Of a stretch of DNA of 64,000 nt, positions 47,122 to 55,397 are shown one piece after another. The stretch's first letter is position 1. Every line of letters begins with the position of its first letter. Made by a program: the position numbers and the translations under genes. This stretch comes from CAWHHZ01 sp963829355 (GTDB taxonomy: Bacteria > Acidobacteriota > Thermoanaerobaculia > Gp7-AA8 > JAHWKK01), in NCBI GenBank assembly GCA_963829355.1, contig CAWHHZ010000014.1:124001-188000 (forward strand). The letters run 5' to 3'. The notes below the pieces were generated by a model that saw nothing but the letters and a program-made list of their open reading frames with translations, searched no databases and was not told the origin of the DNA.

Positions 47122-47272
47122 AACTGAGCCGCCGGATCCCGCGAAGCGGGAGGAGGCTTGCCCTGAGCGAAGCCGAAGGGACGGTCGAAGGATCTCGAAC
47201 TTTACCGACTGTCGGGACGGAAAGAGCGCGACAGTCAGGACGTACGCGATCCTTCGCTGCGCTCAGGATGAC
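47122..47272. repeat. GTCATCCTGAG-family repeat, left-truncated copy without insert
   Basis: The left arm begins at CTGAGCCGCCGGATCCCGCG. A CCTGAGCGAAGCCGAAGGG block is inserted in it. The right arm, CGATCCTTCGCTGCGCTCAG then GATGAC, is complete. It occupies the 277-base gap between uvrB and the PilT-like gene. Confidence 0.7.
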
Positions 47273-47323
47273 ATCCCTTTTCTCACATCGGCTCCGCTCA
47301 GGATCCCCGGTCAACAAGTCGCT

Positions 47324-48517
47324 CTACCCGATCGTCGCGAGCCTCGAATTCAGGTCCTCCACCCTCCGCGATCGCAGCTCGGCATCTTCGCGGCTGATGA
47401 CGCCATCGATCACCAGTCGAGCGAGAGACTCCTCGAGCGAGACCATCCCCTGCTTGCGCCCGAGCGTCAGCTCATTACCCAGATTCTGCAGCTTGTCGTT
47501 CCGGATGTGCACGCGGACAGGCGGAGTCGCAAAGAGAATCTCGGCGGCTAGCGCCCTTCCCGCCCCGTCGGTCCGCGGGAGAAGTTGCTGGACGACGATT
47601 GCCTCGAGACTGACGGCGAGCTGATGCCGGATCTGTCCCTGTTGATCTGAAGGGAACACGTCGACGATCCGATGGATCGCCTGCTCCGCATCGCCGGTGT
47701 GAAGGGTCGCGAGTATCAGATGTCCTGTCTCGGCCGCGGTAAGAGCCGTCGCGATCGTCTCCAGGTCCCGCATTTCGCCGACGAGAATCACATCGGGGTC
47801 CTGCCGCAGAGCCGCCCGCAGCGCGGACCCGAACGACGGCGAATCCCGCCCGACCTCCACCTGCTCGACAAGCGCCATTTCGCTCGAGTGCTCATACTCG
47901 ATCGGATCTTCAATGGTGACGATATGGACGGGGCGACTCCTGTTGATCGCGCTCACGATTGCCGCGAGGGTCGTGGACTTGCCCGAACCGGTGGGGCCAC
48001 ACAGCAGAACCAGTCCGCGACTCAGCTTCGTGATCCGTTCGATCTCCGGGGGCAACCCGAGCTCGCTGATGGTGGCGATCCGGCGAGGGAGCGCGCGAAT
48101 TGCGACGGCAGCACGTCCACGCTCGCGGTGAACATTCACGCGGAATCGATCGCCGGGCGTATCGTTCCCCTGCTGTTCCAGGGACAGAGAGAAATCGACT
48201 GACCCTTCGGAAACGATACGCTCCCTCAACCTCCGGCAGTGGGATTCGAGAATCGCTACGAGACTCTCGTGCTCGATCGGCGGAATTGACGAGCGCACGA
48301 TCTTCCCGTCGATACGGAACACGGGAGTCGAACCCGCGATCATGTGCAGATCGGTTGCACCGGCCCGCAGCATCTCGACCAGCAGGCTCCTCAATGGATC
48401 CTCCTGGTCGAGATGACCATGCACTTCGAGAGGTGGCGCACCCGGAGAGGGAGCGGAACCCTCGTTCAACTGCCGAACGAGCTCATTGAGGTCTTCATCG
48501 CCGATGTATTCACTCAT
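47324..48517 (-). CDS. PilT-like twitching-motility ATPase
   Basis: The 397 residues have Walker A LLCGPTGSGKSTTLAAIVSA near residue 195, the aspartate box VTIEDPIEYEHS, Walker B DPDVILVGEMRDLETI and the histidine box GHLILATLHT. These are PilT-type retraction ATPase motifs. The usual AIRNLIRE motif is only partly kept (HIRNDKLQN), and the N-terminal 40 residues are an extra acidic arm. PilT retracts type IV pili; no pilin gene is in the window, so a diverged PilT/PilU paralogue is possible. Confidence 0.88.
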   Translation of the reverse strand: MSEYIGDEDLNELVRQLNEGSAPSPGAPPLEVHGHLDQEDPLRSLLVEMLRAGATDLHMIAGSTPVFRIDGKIVRSSIPPIEHESLVAILESHCRRLRERIVSEGSVDFSLSLEQQGNDTPGDRFRVNVHRERGRAAVAIRALPRRIATISELGLPPEIERITKLSRGLVLLCGPTGSGKSTTLAAIVSAINRSRPVHIVTIEDPIEYEHSSEMALVEQVEVGRDSPSFGSALRAALRQDPDVILVGEMRDLETIATALTAAETGHLILATLHTGDAEQAIHRIVDVFPSDQQGQIRHQLAVSLEAIVVQQLLPRTDGAGRALAAEILFATPPVRVHIRNDKLQNLGNELTLGRKQGMVSLEESLARLVIDGVISREDAELRSRRVEDLNSRLATIG

Positions 48518-48568
48518 GCGTGTTTCGACGCTCCGCCGCCCGGCTGGTTTCGAACCGGAGGTCCTTTT

Positions 48569-49183
48569 CTAGAACTCTCCGGTGGCTCCAATCTCATTGA
48601 TTCGCTTCAACTCCTCGAGAAGATCCTGCGCCTCTGCCGTGGTGACATCCTCATCCCCGGTCAGGTCCTGCATCGAGTACACGAGTCCCTGCATGTCCTG
48701 GAAGCCGACGTCCCGATCCTCGATGTGGCGCTTGAGCTCAGCAAACTCGACGTCGAGCTCCTGTCGAATCGCGGGATCCACGTTCTGTCCATTCTCATCT
48801 ATGTGAGTTTCCACCTCGGCCACCATGCGCGACATCAGCATCGGCCATCCGCTTCGCGCGACCCACACGATGCCGACGATGAAGAGGAGTGCGACCAGAC
48901 AACCGGCGAGTCCACACCCGAGCCCCCACTTCTTGCAGCCGCTCTTCTGCTGAGGCGCGGCCGGGGGCTGAGAGTAGTAGTCTGCCGTCGTGCGTGGTGT
49001 CTCATGCGGAGGGGGAGCTCCAGTAGCGGGAGGGGGCGGCGGAACCGCCATGCCGCCGTCGTGGCTCGGAGTCACCGGGGGCGGAGGCGCTGACGGCACG
49101 TCTCCGGCTGCCGGAGCTGCGGAATCGCCGGCTCCTGGCGGAACGACCGGCTCTGCTCTATCATCTCGTCGATCATCATTCAT
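48569..49183 (-). CDS. Hypothetical membrane protein with proline-rich N-terminus
   Basis: The 204 residues from ATG 49183 begin MNDDRRDDRAEPVVPPGAGD, followed by 70 residues rich in P, A and G. One membrane helix (GCGLAGCLVALLFIVGIVWV) with nearby cysteines follows, then a charged helical C-terminus (EVETHIDENGQNVDPAIRQE). No family recognised. It lies 51 bases past the PilT-like gene on the same strand. Confidence 0.6.
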   Translation of the reverse strand: MNDDRRDDRAEPVVPPGAGDSAAPAAGDVPSAPPPPVTPSHDGGMAVPPPPPATGAPPPHETPRTTADYYSQPPAAPQQKSGCKKWGLGCGLAGCLVALLFIVGIVWVARSGWPMLMSRMVAEVETHIDENGQNVDPAIRQELDVEFAELKRHIEDRDVGFQDMQGLVYSMQDLTGDEDVTTAEAQDLLEELKRINEIGATGEF

Positions 49184-49264
49184 TTCATTCCCTCCCGTTC
49201 TTGTCCTCGCAGGACGATAACATGGTATCCTTTCGCTCAACCTTGCGTCACTGAGGCTTAATGA

Positions 49265-49648
49265 ATGGCATCTCTTAAAGAACTAACAATACTAGTCCTC
49301 GACGATAACCCGCTCGTCCTGAAGCTTGCGCGCGCCCTTCTTGAAAAGGAGGGGGCCACCGTCCTGACGGCTGCGAGCTGGATCGAGTTCAATCACGTGC
49401 TTGCGACCCACACGCCCGATCTCATTCTGATCGACGTGAACCTGCCGAGCATCAAGGGCAACCGCCTGAGCGAGGTTCTCAAATCGCAGGCCAGCAAGAA
49501 GCACATTCCGATCGTGCTGATCTCCGATCTGCCGGAAAAAGCCCTGGAGGAGATGTTCCCCGCCTCCGGAGCCGACGCCTGGATCAAGAAGCCGCTGACA
49601 CGCGACAAGCTGGTCGACATCGCGGACCGTCTTCTGCCGGCATCCTGA
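49265..49648 (+). CDS. Single-domain response regulator
   Basis: This 127-residue CheY-like receiver has the acidic pair in VLDDNPLVLKLA, the phosphoacceptor aspartate in LILIDVNLPSIKG (about residue 58) and the lysine in DAWIKKPLTRD (about 107). A GAGG sits eight bases before the ATG. It has no output domain, so it acts by protein contact. The upstream gene is divergent; PBP1A converges on it. Confidence 0.9.
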   Translation: MASLKELTILVLDDNPLVLKLARALLEKEGATVLTAASWIEFNHVLATHTPDLILIDVNLPSIKGNRLSEVLKSQASKKHIPIVLISDLPEKALEEMFPASGADAWIKKPLTRDKLVDIADRLLPAS

Positions 49649-49676
49649 ACGGCAACTTGCTCCCATCCCCACTCCG

Positions 49677-49888
49677 GTCATCCTGAGAGGCTGAGCGGGG
49701 GAATGGCGCCGCTTTGCTTCGCCATCGGAGTGAAATGACTCACCCGTCTGTCATTCCGCCTGCCCTGAGGAGCGAAGCGACGAAGGGAAGGAGCGGCTTC
49801 ATCGCGACTGAGGAATCTGGCCGGGTGGGCGATGCCAGTCCGACGTTATTTCCGCCACCCAGATTCCTCGCTGCGCTTCGGAATGACA
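49677..49888. repeat. Two intergenic repeats: a partial GTCATCCTGA arm and a TGTCATTCCG palindrome
   Basis: GTCATCCTGA at 49677 is followed by GAGGC and TGA, resembling the insertion site of the MITE-like element without the element. A second palindrome runs from TGTCATTCCG (49749) to CGGAATGACA (49879-49888), with inner arms CTGAGGAATCTGG and CCAGATTCCTC. No gene is seen in this 305-base gap. Confidence 0.6.
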
Positions 49889-49953
49889 GCCCCTTGATTT
49901 CGAGTAAGTTGAAAATGGGTTTCTTGGAACGCGAGTGAAATCTCCGCAGGACT

Positions 49954-52356
49954 TCACTGGATCCCTGGCGGTACCTCAGGGCTGGCAGGTGCTGTGTCCA
50001 GCACGGGCTCAGGCTCCAGTTGCTGGGTCAAGGGCGCAGTTTCGGGCGGTGGTAGCGCCGTCAGGCCCGGCTGCCCCCACGGGACGCCGTCACAATCGCG
50101 GTCGGGCTCGGTGCCGCTGATGAATGCACCCTCGACCACGCGGCCGCAGTTGCCTCTGCCCCGCCGCCCAGTCTTCAGGTCGAAGGGTACTGTGACGACT
50201 CCAGCCGGAACGGGGAAGGCCTCGGCGGGATTCTCTCGCACTCCCGCGGCGTCCATTCGCTCGAACGTTTCCTTCCAGATCGGCAGTGCCACCATGCCTC
50301 CCGTCGATCCGCGACCGAGCGAACGCTGCGGATCGTCATACCCCACCCACACGGCGATCGTGTATTCCGGAGAGAATCCCACGAACCACGCATCGGTGTA
50401 GCCGTTGGTCGTTCCCGTCTTCCCCGCATACACACCTGGAAGCGTATGGGCTGCGTAGCCTGTTCCTCGTCGCACGACAGCCTGCATGGCGTGAGTGAGT
50501 ACATACGCCACCTGCTCGGACATTGCCTCACTCACCTCGGGATAGCTCTGGTACAGATTCTTCCCACTCGAATCCTGGATGGACTGGATCAGGCGCGGCT
50601 TGAGTCGCACGCCGCGATTCGCGAACGTGTTGTACGCCTCGGCCATCTGAATCGGAGGAACTCCGGCTGCACCGAGAGCAAGCGACGGGTATGGTTCGAG
50701 TTTTGTGGATACTCCCGCACGGCGCGCAAAATCGATCACGGAATCTACCCCGACGAGCGTGGAGACCTTGACCGCCGGAATGTTGATCGACAACTCCATC
50801 GCCCTTTGAAGCGTGATGATTCCTTCGTATGTGCCGGTGTAGTTGCGGGGCGAGTAGGTTCTGGTTCCGACCGGAATCTCCACTGGCGCGTCGAACACCG
50901 TATCGGCCGGCGTATAGCCCTTCTCGAATGCAGCACCATAGACAAACGGCTTGAAGCTCGAGCCCGTCTGTCTCACTGACTGGACGGCTCGATTGAACTT
51001 CGAGGTGTAGAAGTCGTAGCCCCCGACCATTGCACGGACTTCTCCGGTCGGTACATCGAGAACGACGACTGCACCCTGAACCTCGGGCATCTGCTCGAGG
51101 GTCCACGCCCGTGCGCCTTCCTCGTCCTCCTCGAACCGAACGTGAACGATGTCTCCTCGCTCGAGGATCTGAATCGGCTTCTTGCCCCTCTTCCAGCTTC
51201 CGTACGCTTTCTCGTCGAGTGGTACGCGCTGGCCATCGACGAATACGCTGATGACTTCCCCGTCATTCTCGACAACCGCCGCCGGATACAGCCGTCCGGG
51301 GATGATCTCCGGACTCCAGGTAGGATCGTCGAACTCTTCCGGCTCGATCCCTTCCGCTACGATATTTCTCTCCGGTTTCCTGAAACCACGCCTTCGATCG
51401 AAATCGATCAGCCCCTCTCTGAGGGATATTTCCGCGGCTTCCTGGGTTCGCACATCCATCGTCGTATAAACGTCCAGTCCGCCACGATAGAGGTCTTCGG
51501 TCCCGTATTGCTTCTGGAGGTACTGGCGAACCTGCTCGGAGAAGTACCCTCCGACCTCCGGAGTCTCCTCCTCCCATCCCCGAAGGAGAATCGGCGTTCT
51601 GATCGCCTGATCGCGCTGCGTTTCGGTGAGGTACCCGGCACTCTCCATCCGACGCAGCACGAGGTTTCTTCGCTGCAGGGTTCTTTCCGGATTGTCGATG
51701 GGAGAGAACGTCGACGGTCTCTGAATGAGACCGGCAAGCAGGGCCGCTTCGGGCACGGTCAAATCAGCGGCGTGCTTCCCGAAGTAGAGCCGCGAGGCCG
51801 CTTCGACGCCGTAAGCTCCGTGTCCGAGATAGACCTGATTTGCGTAGAGCTCGAAGATCTGGTCCTTGGTGAAGTTCTTCTCGATGTCGATGGCGAGGAA
51901 TGCCTCGTTGACCTTCCGCTTCCAGCTCTTCTCCGGCGTGAGAAAGATCTGCTTTGCGAGCTGCTGCGTAATCGTGGAGGCCCCTTCCACCTTCTTACGG
52001 GCAATGAAATCCTTGAACAGCGCACGGGCGATCGCCTGCGGATCGATCCCGCCATGCTCTCGGAACCTCTCATCCTCAGTCGCGATCACCGCGTCGACGA
52101 AGTTCTCGGATATCTGATCGAGAGGAACGACGATTCGCTTCTGGATCGAGTACTCGGCAAACACCTGCCCCTGCCGGTCGTGGAGGCGGGTGATGACATC
52201 CGGCTGATAGGTGTAGAGCTCCTCGACCAGCGGCCGGTTGATCATCCGGGCCAGCAGGTATCCGCCCGGGATCCCGAGAATGACTGCAAGGAGAAGGACC
52301 GCGACCCTCAGGAGGATCCAACGTCTCTGCGAAGACTTTTTTACCTCGTCGCTCAT
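49954..52356 (-). CDS. Penicillin-binding protein 1A
   Basis: The 800 residues have an N-terminal membrane helix (ILLRVAVLLLAVILGIPGGY). The glycosyltransferase domain (IATEDERFREHGGIDPQAIA, EGASTITQQLAKQIFL) spans about 85-270. The transpeptidase has SSFKPFVYGAAFEKG with the catalytic serine, SIN, and the AGKTGTTNGYTDAWFVGFSP box. A proline-rich tail follows. It polymerises and cross-links peptidoglycan. It is flanked by divergent signalling genes at 52.5 kb and stands alone on its strand. Confidence 0.94.
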   Translation of the reverse strand: MSDEVKKSSQRRWILLRVAVLLLAVILGIPGGYLLARMINRPLVEELYTYQPDVITRLHDRQGQVFAEYSIQKRIVVPLDQISENFVDAVIATEDERFREHGGIDPQAIARALFKDFIARKKVEGASTITQQLAKQIFLTPEKSWKRKVNEAFLAIDIEKNFTKDQIFELYANQVYLGHGAYGVEAASRLYFGKHAADLTVPEAALLAGLIQRPSTFSPIDNPERTLQRRNLVLRRMESAGYLTETQRDQAIRTPILLRGWEEETPEVGGYFSEQVRQYLQKQYGTEDLYRGGLDVYTTMDVRTQEAAEISLREGLIDFDRRRGFRKPERNIVAEGIEPEEFDDPTWSPEIIPGRLYPAAVVENDGEVISVFVDGQRVPLDEKAYGSWKRGKKPIQILERGDIVHVRFEEDEEGARAWTLEQMPEVQGAVVVLDVPTGEVRAMVGGYDFYTSKFNRAVQSVRQTGSSFKPFVYGAAFEKGYTPADTVFDAPVEIPVGTRTYSPRNYTGTYEGIITLQRAMELSINIPAVKVSTLVGVDSVIDFARRAGVSTKLEPYPSLALGAAGVPPIQMAEAYNTFANRGVRLKPRLIQSIQDSSGKNLYQSYPEVSEAMSEQVAYVLTHAMQAVVRRGTGYAAHTLPGVYAGKTGTTNGYTDAWFVGFSPEYTIAVWVGYDDPQRSLGRGSTGGMVALPIWKETFERMDAAGVRENPAEAFPVPAGVVTVPFDLKTGRRGRGNCGRVVEGAFISGTEPDRDCDGVPWGQPGLTALPPPETAPLTQQLEPEPVLDTAPASPEVPPGIQ

Positions 52357-52397
52357 TACCGCAGTCTAACCCGTCACCGTTCCATTTCATTCAACAG

Positions 52398-52425
52398 TTG
52401 CACCTTTACGGCTCTACCGTACAAT
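52398..52425 (+). promoter_or_regulatory. Putative promoter of the 52476 gene and histidine kinase
   Basis: TTGCAC (52398-52403), a 16-base spacer and TACAAT (52420-52425) lie 50 bases before the ATG at 52476. The -10 matches TATAAT at five of six positions. GGGAG precedes the ATG. Confidence 0.42.
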
Positions 52426-52475
52426 AGAAAATCAGGCGGATGGACCAGCGTGTCCCGCCTGCTCCAGGGAGCGCA

Positions 52476-52892
52476 ATGACGGCCGACAAATTGATTACAG
52501 GCGAGAACCGCCCGACGACTGAGTGGAGTCGTCTCGTTCAGCAGTCCATCGAGTCGCGGGGACTCTGGGCGACTTATGAAGAGCTCACCGCCCACGCCTC
52601 GAAAGAACCGGAACCGGTCATTCTCGGATACATCGAGATCGTGCGGGCGACGATCGTGCGCCAGTTTCTCGAGCGTTCCACCGAGATGGCTTCGGTCCCC
52701 AGAATCTCTCCCCTCTTCCTCAGCGACTTCGACCGCTTCAACCTCAACGTTCAGGAAGGGTTTCTGATCTCGCTCATCGACGGCCGCTCCTCGCTCCAGG
52801 CGCTCCTCAAACTCAGCCCCTTCGATCAGTTCACCACGCTGTTCAATCTGGCCAAACTTCACCATCAGCAGGCAATCACACTTCCCTCATGA
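52476..52892 (+). CDS. Hypothetical protein coupled to a histidine kinase
   Basis: The 138 residues begin MTADKLITGENRPTTEWSRL at ATG 52476, with GGGAG five bases upstream. The C-terminal third (NVQEGFLISLIDGRSSLQAL) resembles the S-x-IDG-type modules found in DUF4388 and related signalling proteins. No catalytic motif is seen. It overlaps the kinase by 4 bases, so a sensory or partner role for the kinase is inferred. Confidence 0.65.
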   Translation: MTADKLITGENRPTTEWSRLVQQSIESRGLWATYEELTAHASKEPEPVILGYIEIVRATIVRQFLERSTEMASVPRISPLFLSDFDRFNLNVQEGFLISLIDGRSSLQALLKLSPFDQFTTLFNLAKLHHQQAITLPS

Positions 52893-53938
52893 ACGATCTC
52901 GCGACGACTCTCCTCGAGCACATCCGCATTCCGATCAGCGTCGTCACCGACGACGGAAACATCGCATACAGCAACGCCGCTTTCGTCGAGACCTTCGGAG
53001 CCGGAGCTGCAGACTGGGTACGTTCGGGAGCACGGGCGATCGCCGGTGAGCGCGGATGGCTCCAGGCGTTTTTCGCAGATCCGGACGATCCACACGAGTC
53101 GGAAGTCGATTATCAGGGCCGCACCTATCACGTGACGCAGATCGGCCTCGGCGATCAGCAGGGCACCGATCGCGTGGCTCTGTCGTTCGATGACATCACC
53201 AGGCAGAGAGAGATCGAGCAGGCGAAATCGGACTTCACCTCCATGATCGTCCACGACCTGCGCGGTCCTCTCTCAGGAATCCAGGGCACGCTCGAGTTCA
53301 TTCTGGAAAACGAGACCTCGGGGTTCGACGACACGCAGATGGAGCTCCTCGTCGAGTCGAAACGCGAGACTGAGCGGATGATGCACCTCGTCGACGAGCT
53401 TCTCGATTTCTCGAAGATCGAATCGGGAAACTTCGAGGTCTCCAGCGATCCGATGCACATTGCGAGCGTCCTCAAGCGTTCGGTCAAGAGTTTGCAGCAG
53501 GCCGCGACCCGCGAGGGCATCTATCTGATCTCCGGTCACGGATTCGATCTGCCTGTCACTCAGGGAAGCACCGAAAAGCTCACCCAGGTCGTCATCAATC
53601 TCCTCAGTAATGCGCTGAAATTCACGCCGAAGAAGGGCATTATTTCCGTCGGCGCGCGGGTCGTTCGTGACGACGAAGGTGGTGGCCAGATCATCATCAC
53701 CGTCACCGACACCGGGATCGGCATCAAGCCTGACGAACAGAATCGACTGTTCCAGAAGTACAAGCAGGCGAAAGGAAAGTCCTTCCGAGGCGGCGGCGGC
53801 ACGGGTCTCGGTCTCTACATCGTGAAGCAGGTCGTGGAGGCACACGGAGGCACCGTCACGCTCGCCAGTGTCGAAGGGGTCGGGACCTCCATGGTCTTCA
53901 CGCTCCCATTCCTCACGCGTCACGCACGCACAGCCTGA
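52889..53938 (+). CDS. PAS-domain sensor histidine kinase
   Basis: The 349 residues have an N-terminal PAS-like domain (about 5-100). The HisKA histidine lies in SMIVHDLRGPLSGIQGTLEF. The ATPase has N-box VINLLSNALKFTPKKG, DTGIGIKPDEQNRLFQ and GTGLGLYIVKQVVEAHGG. No membrane segment is seen, so it is a soluble kinase. Its cognate regulator could be the lone receiver at 49265, though PBP1A lies between. Confidence 0.92.
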   Translation: MNDLATTLLEHIRIPISVVTDDGNIAYSNAAFVETFGAGAADWVRSGARAIAGERGWLQAFFADPDDPHESEVDYQGRTYHVTQIGLGDQQGTDRVALSFDDITRQREIEQAKSDFTSMIVHDLRGPLSGIQGTLEFILENETSGFDDTQMELLVESKRETERMMHLVDELLDFSKIESGNFEVSSDPMHIASVLKRSVKSLQQAATREGIYLISGHGFDLPVTQGSTEKLTQVVINLLSNALKFTPKKGIISVGARVVRDDEGGGQIIITVTDTGIGIKPDEQNRLFQKYKQAKGKSFRGGGGTGLGLYIVKQVVEAHGGTVTLASVEGVGTSMVFTLPFLTRHARTA

Positions 53939-54053
53939 TCACGTTGTGAAGCGGATGGTCGAGGCTTTCGAGAGCACCGATGGGCATCTGTCGCTGCGTT
54001 CACTCCGCTTCCAATGGAACCTCTTCGTAAATGACTGGAAACAAAGAGGGACT

Positions 54054-54195
54054 GTCATCCTGAGCGAAGCGAAGGATCGGGTACGTCCTGACTCTAGCCG
54101 AACTTCGGGCCGGTAGGCTCCACGAGATCCTTCGACGGTCCCGTCGGCTTCGCTCAGGGCAGGCCTCCTCCCGCTTCGCGGGATCCGGCGGCTCA
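54054..54195. repeat. GTCATCCTGAG-family palindromic repeat, copy D
   Basis: GTCATCCTGAGCGAAGCGAA opens the unit; its inverse arm includes GATCCTTCGACGGTCCC and TCCGGCGGCTCA, where the MITE-like half-element begins. It fills the convergent gap between the kinase and aroB. Confidence 0.72.
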
Positions 54196-54300
54196 GAGGC
54201 TGTGAAAGAATCCAGCGTACCCTGCGTTACGGGCGCGGCGAGTCTCGAGCGCGCGAAGCAGTGACGCAGCGATGTGGTTCATCGGAAAGGAACTGCGACC
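54196..54300 (+). mobile_element. MITE-like element, copy D, right half deleted
   Basis: It starts GAGGCTGTGAAAGAATCCAG right after TCA (54193-54195), the same site as copy A, and tracks copy A closely for 105 bases up to CTGCGACC. There it ends, four bases before the aroB stop codon. The right half and the second target repeat are gone. Confidence 0.72.
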
Positions 54301-54304
54301 CGAT

Positions 54305-55390
54305 TCACCCCGAGATATTCATTCTGAAAGCTGCGTCGATCCCGGATTGAACTTCCTCTGCCGTGATGTCGTCGAAGACCTCGCACGATCCGATCGCAAC
54401 GGGGAGGATCATCACCTGCCTGTCCTTTACGAACTTCTTGTCGTGCTGAACGGCCGCGAGAATCTCCGCATTCTTCATCTCCGGGAGCGGCTCCGGATCG
54501 TAAGCCAGGACGCAGCGGTTCAGTCGCGTCTCGATGTCGGAAGAAATCAGTCCGCGTTGGGCCGCGATCGCATTGGCGGCGATCATTCCCCACGCCACCG
54601 CGTCACCATGCGTCAGCAACGAGTAGCCCGTCGCAGCCTCGAATCCGTGACCGATCGTGTGCCCATAGTTCAGAAGGCGTCGCCGGTCCCCCTCCCTCTC
54701 ATCCTCCGATACGATGGCGATCTTCACGTCGACCGCTCTTGCCACGACCTCGTCGAGAACCTCATCACCCGCGCGGATCTGATCCCGCTTCGACTCCATG
54801 AGCTCGAAGAGTCCCGCGTCACCGAGGATCCCTCCCTTGAGGGCCTCGTACAGGCCGGATCTGAGCTCTCGGGGAGGAAGCGTCTCGAGCGTCTCCAGGT
54901 CCGCGACGACACCCACAGGCGGCGCGAACGAACCGATCAGATTCTTCCCGGCGGGATGATTGACGGCCAGCTTCCCTCCGATGCTGCTGTCGACCTGCGC
55001 CAGCAGAGTGGTGGGAATGTGCACGTAGCGGATTCCCCGCATGAAGATCGAACACGCGAACCCGCCCGTGTCCCCCGCCGATCCGCCACCCGCCACCAGC
55101 GCCATCCAGTCCCGGCGCACACCCGCCTCGAGCATCGCGCCGATGATCTCCTCCGCGGTCCTCATCGTCTTCTGCTCTTCGGAGTCGGAGAAGACGATCG
55201 TCGGAACACGCCGGCCGATTCCTTCCCTCACCCGCTCTCCCCAGGAATCGACGACCCCGCCCGCCATCAGCAGGACCACTCCGCCGGACGGTTGGAGCTC
55301 CTCGACGACCTCACCGAGCCGCCCGAGGATGCCTCGACCCAGCCACACCGGGTAGTCACCCGACTGCTGACGGACGGAGCGGAACGGCTT
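54305..55390 (-). CDS. aroB: 3-dehydroquinate synthase
   Basis: The 361 residues from GTG 55390 have GGGSAGDTGGFACSIFMRGI and VHIPTTLLAQVDSSIGGKLA, the NAD- and metal-binding signatures, plus NYGHTIGHGFEAATGYSLLT. It makes dehydroquinate in the shikimate pathway. The stop is four bases from the truncated MITE-like element, so its C-terminal end (FRMNISG) may have been set by that event. Seven bases separate it from aspS. Confidence 0.94.
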   Translation of the reverse strand, partial: KPFRSVRQQSGDYPVWLGRGILGRLGEVVEELQPSGGVVLLMAGGVVDSWGERVREGIGRRVPTIVFSDSEEQKTMRTAEEIIGAMLEAGVRRDWMALVAGGGSAGDTGGFACSIFMRGIRYVHIPTTLLAQVDSSIGGKLAVNHPAGKNLIGSFAPPVGVVADLETLETLPPRELRSGLYEALKGGILGDAGLFELMESKRDQIRAGDEVLDEVVARAVDVKIAIVSEDEREGDRRRLLNYGHTIGHGFEAATGYSLLTHGDAVAWGMIAANAIAAQRGLISSDIETRLNRCVLAYDPEPLPEMKNAEILAAVQHDKKFVKDRQVMILPVAIGSCEVFDDITAEEVQSGIDAAFRMNISG

Positions 55391-55397
55391 CACGCTC

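Noticed and set aside
12298..54300. CRISPR-like interpretation of the dispersed repeats
   Set aside because: Copies are far apart, palindromic and of unequal length, without regular spacers or cas genes.
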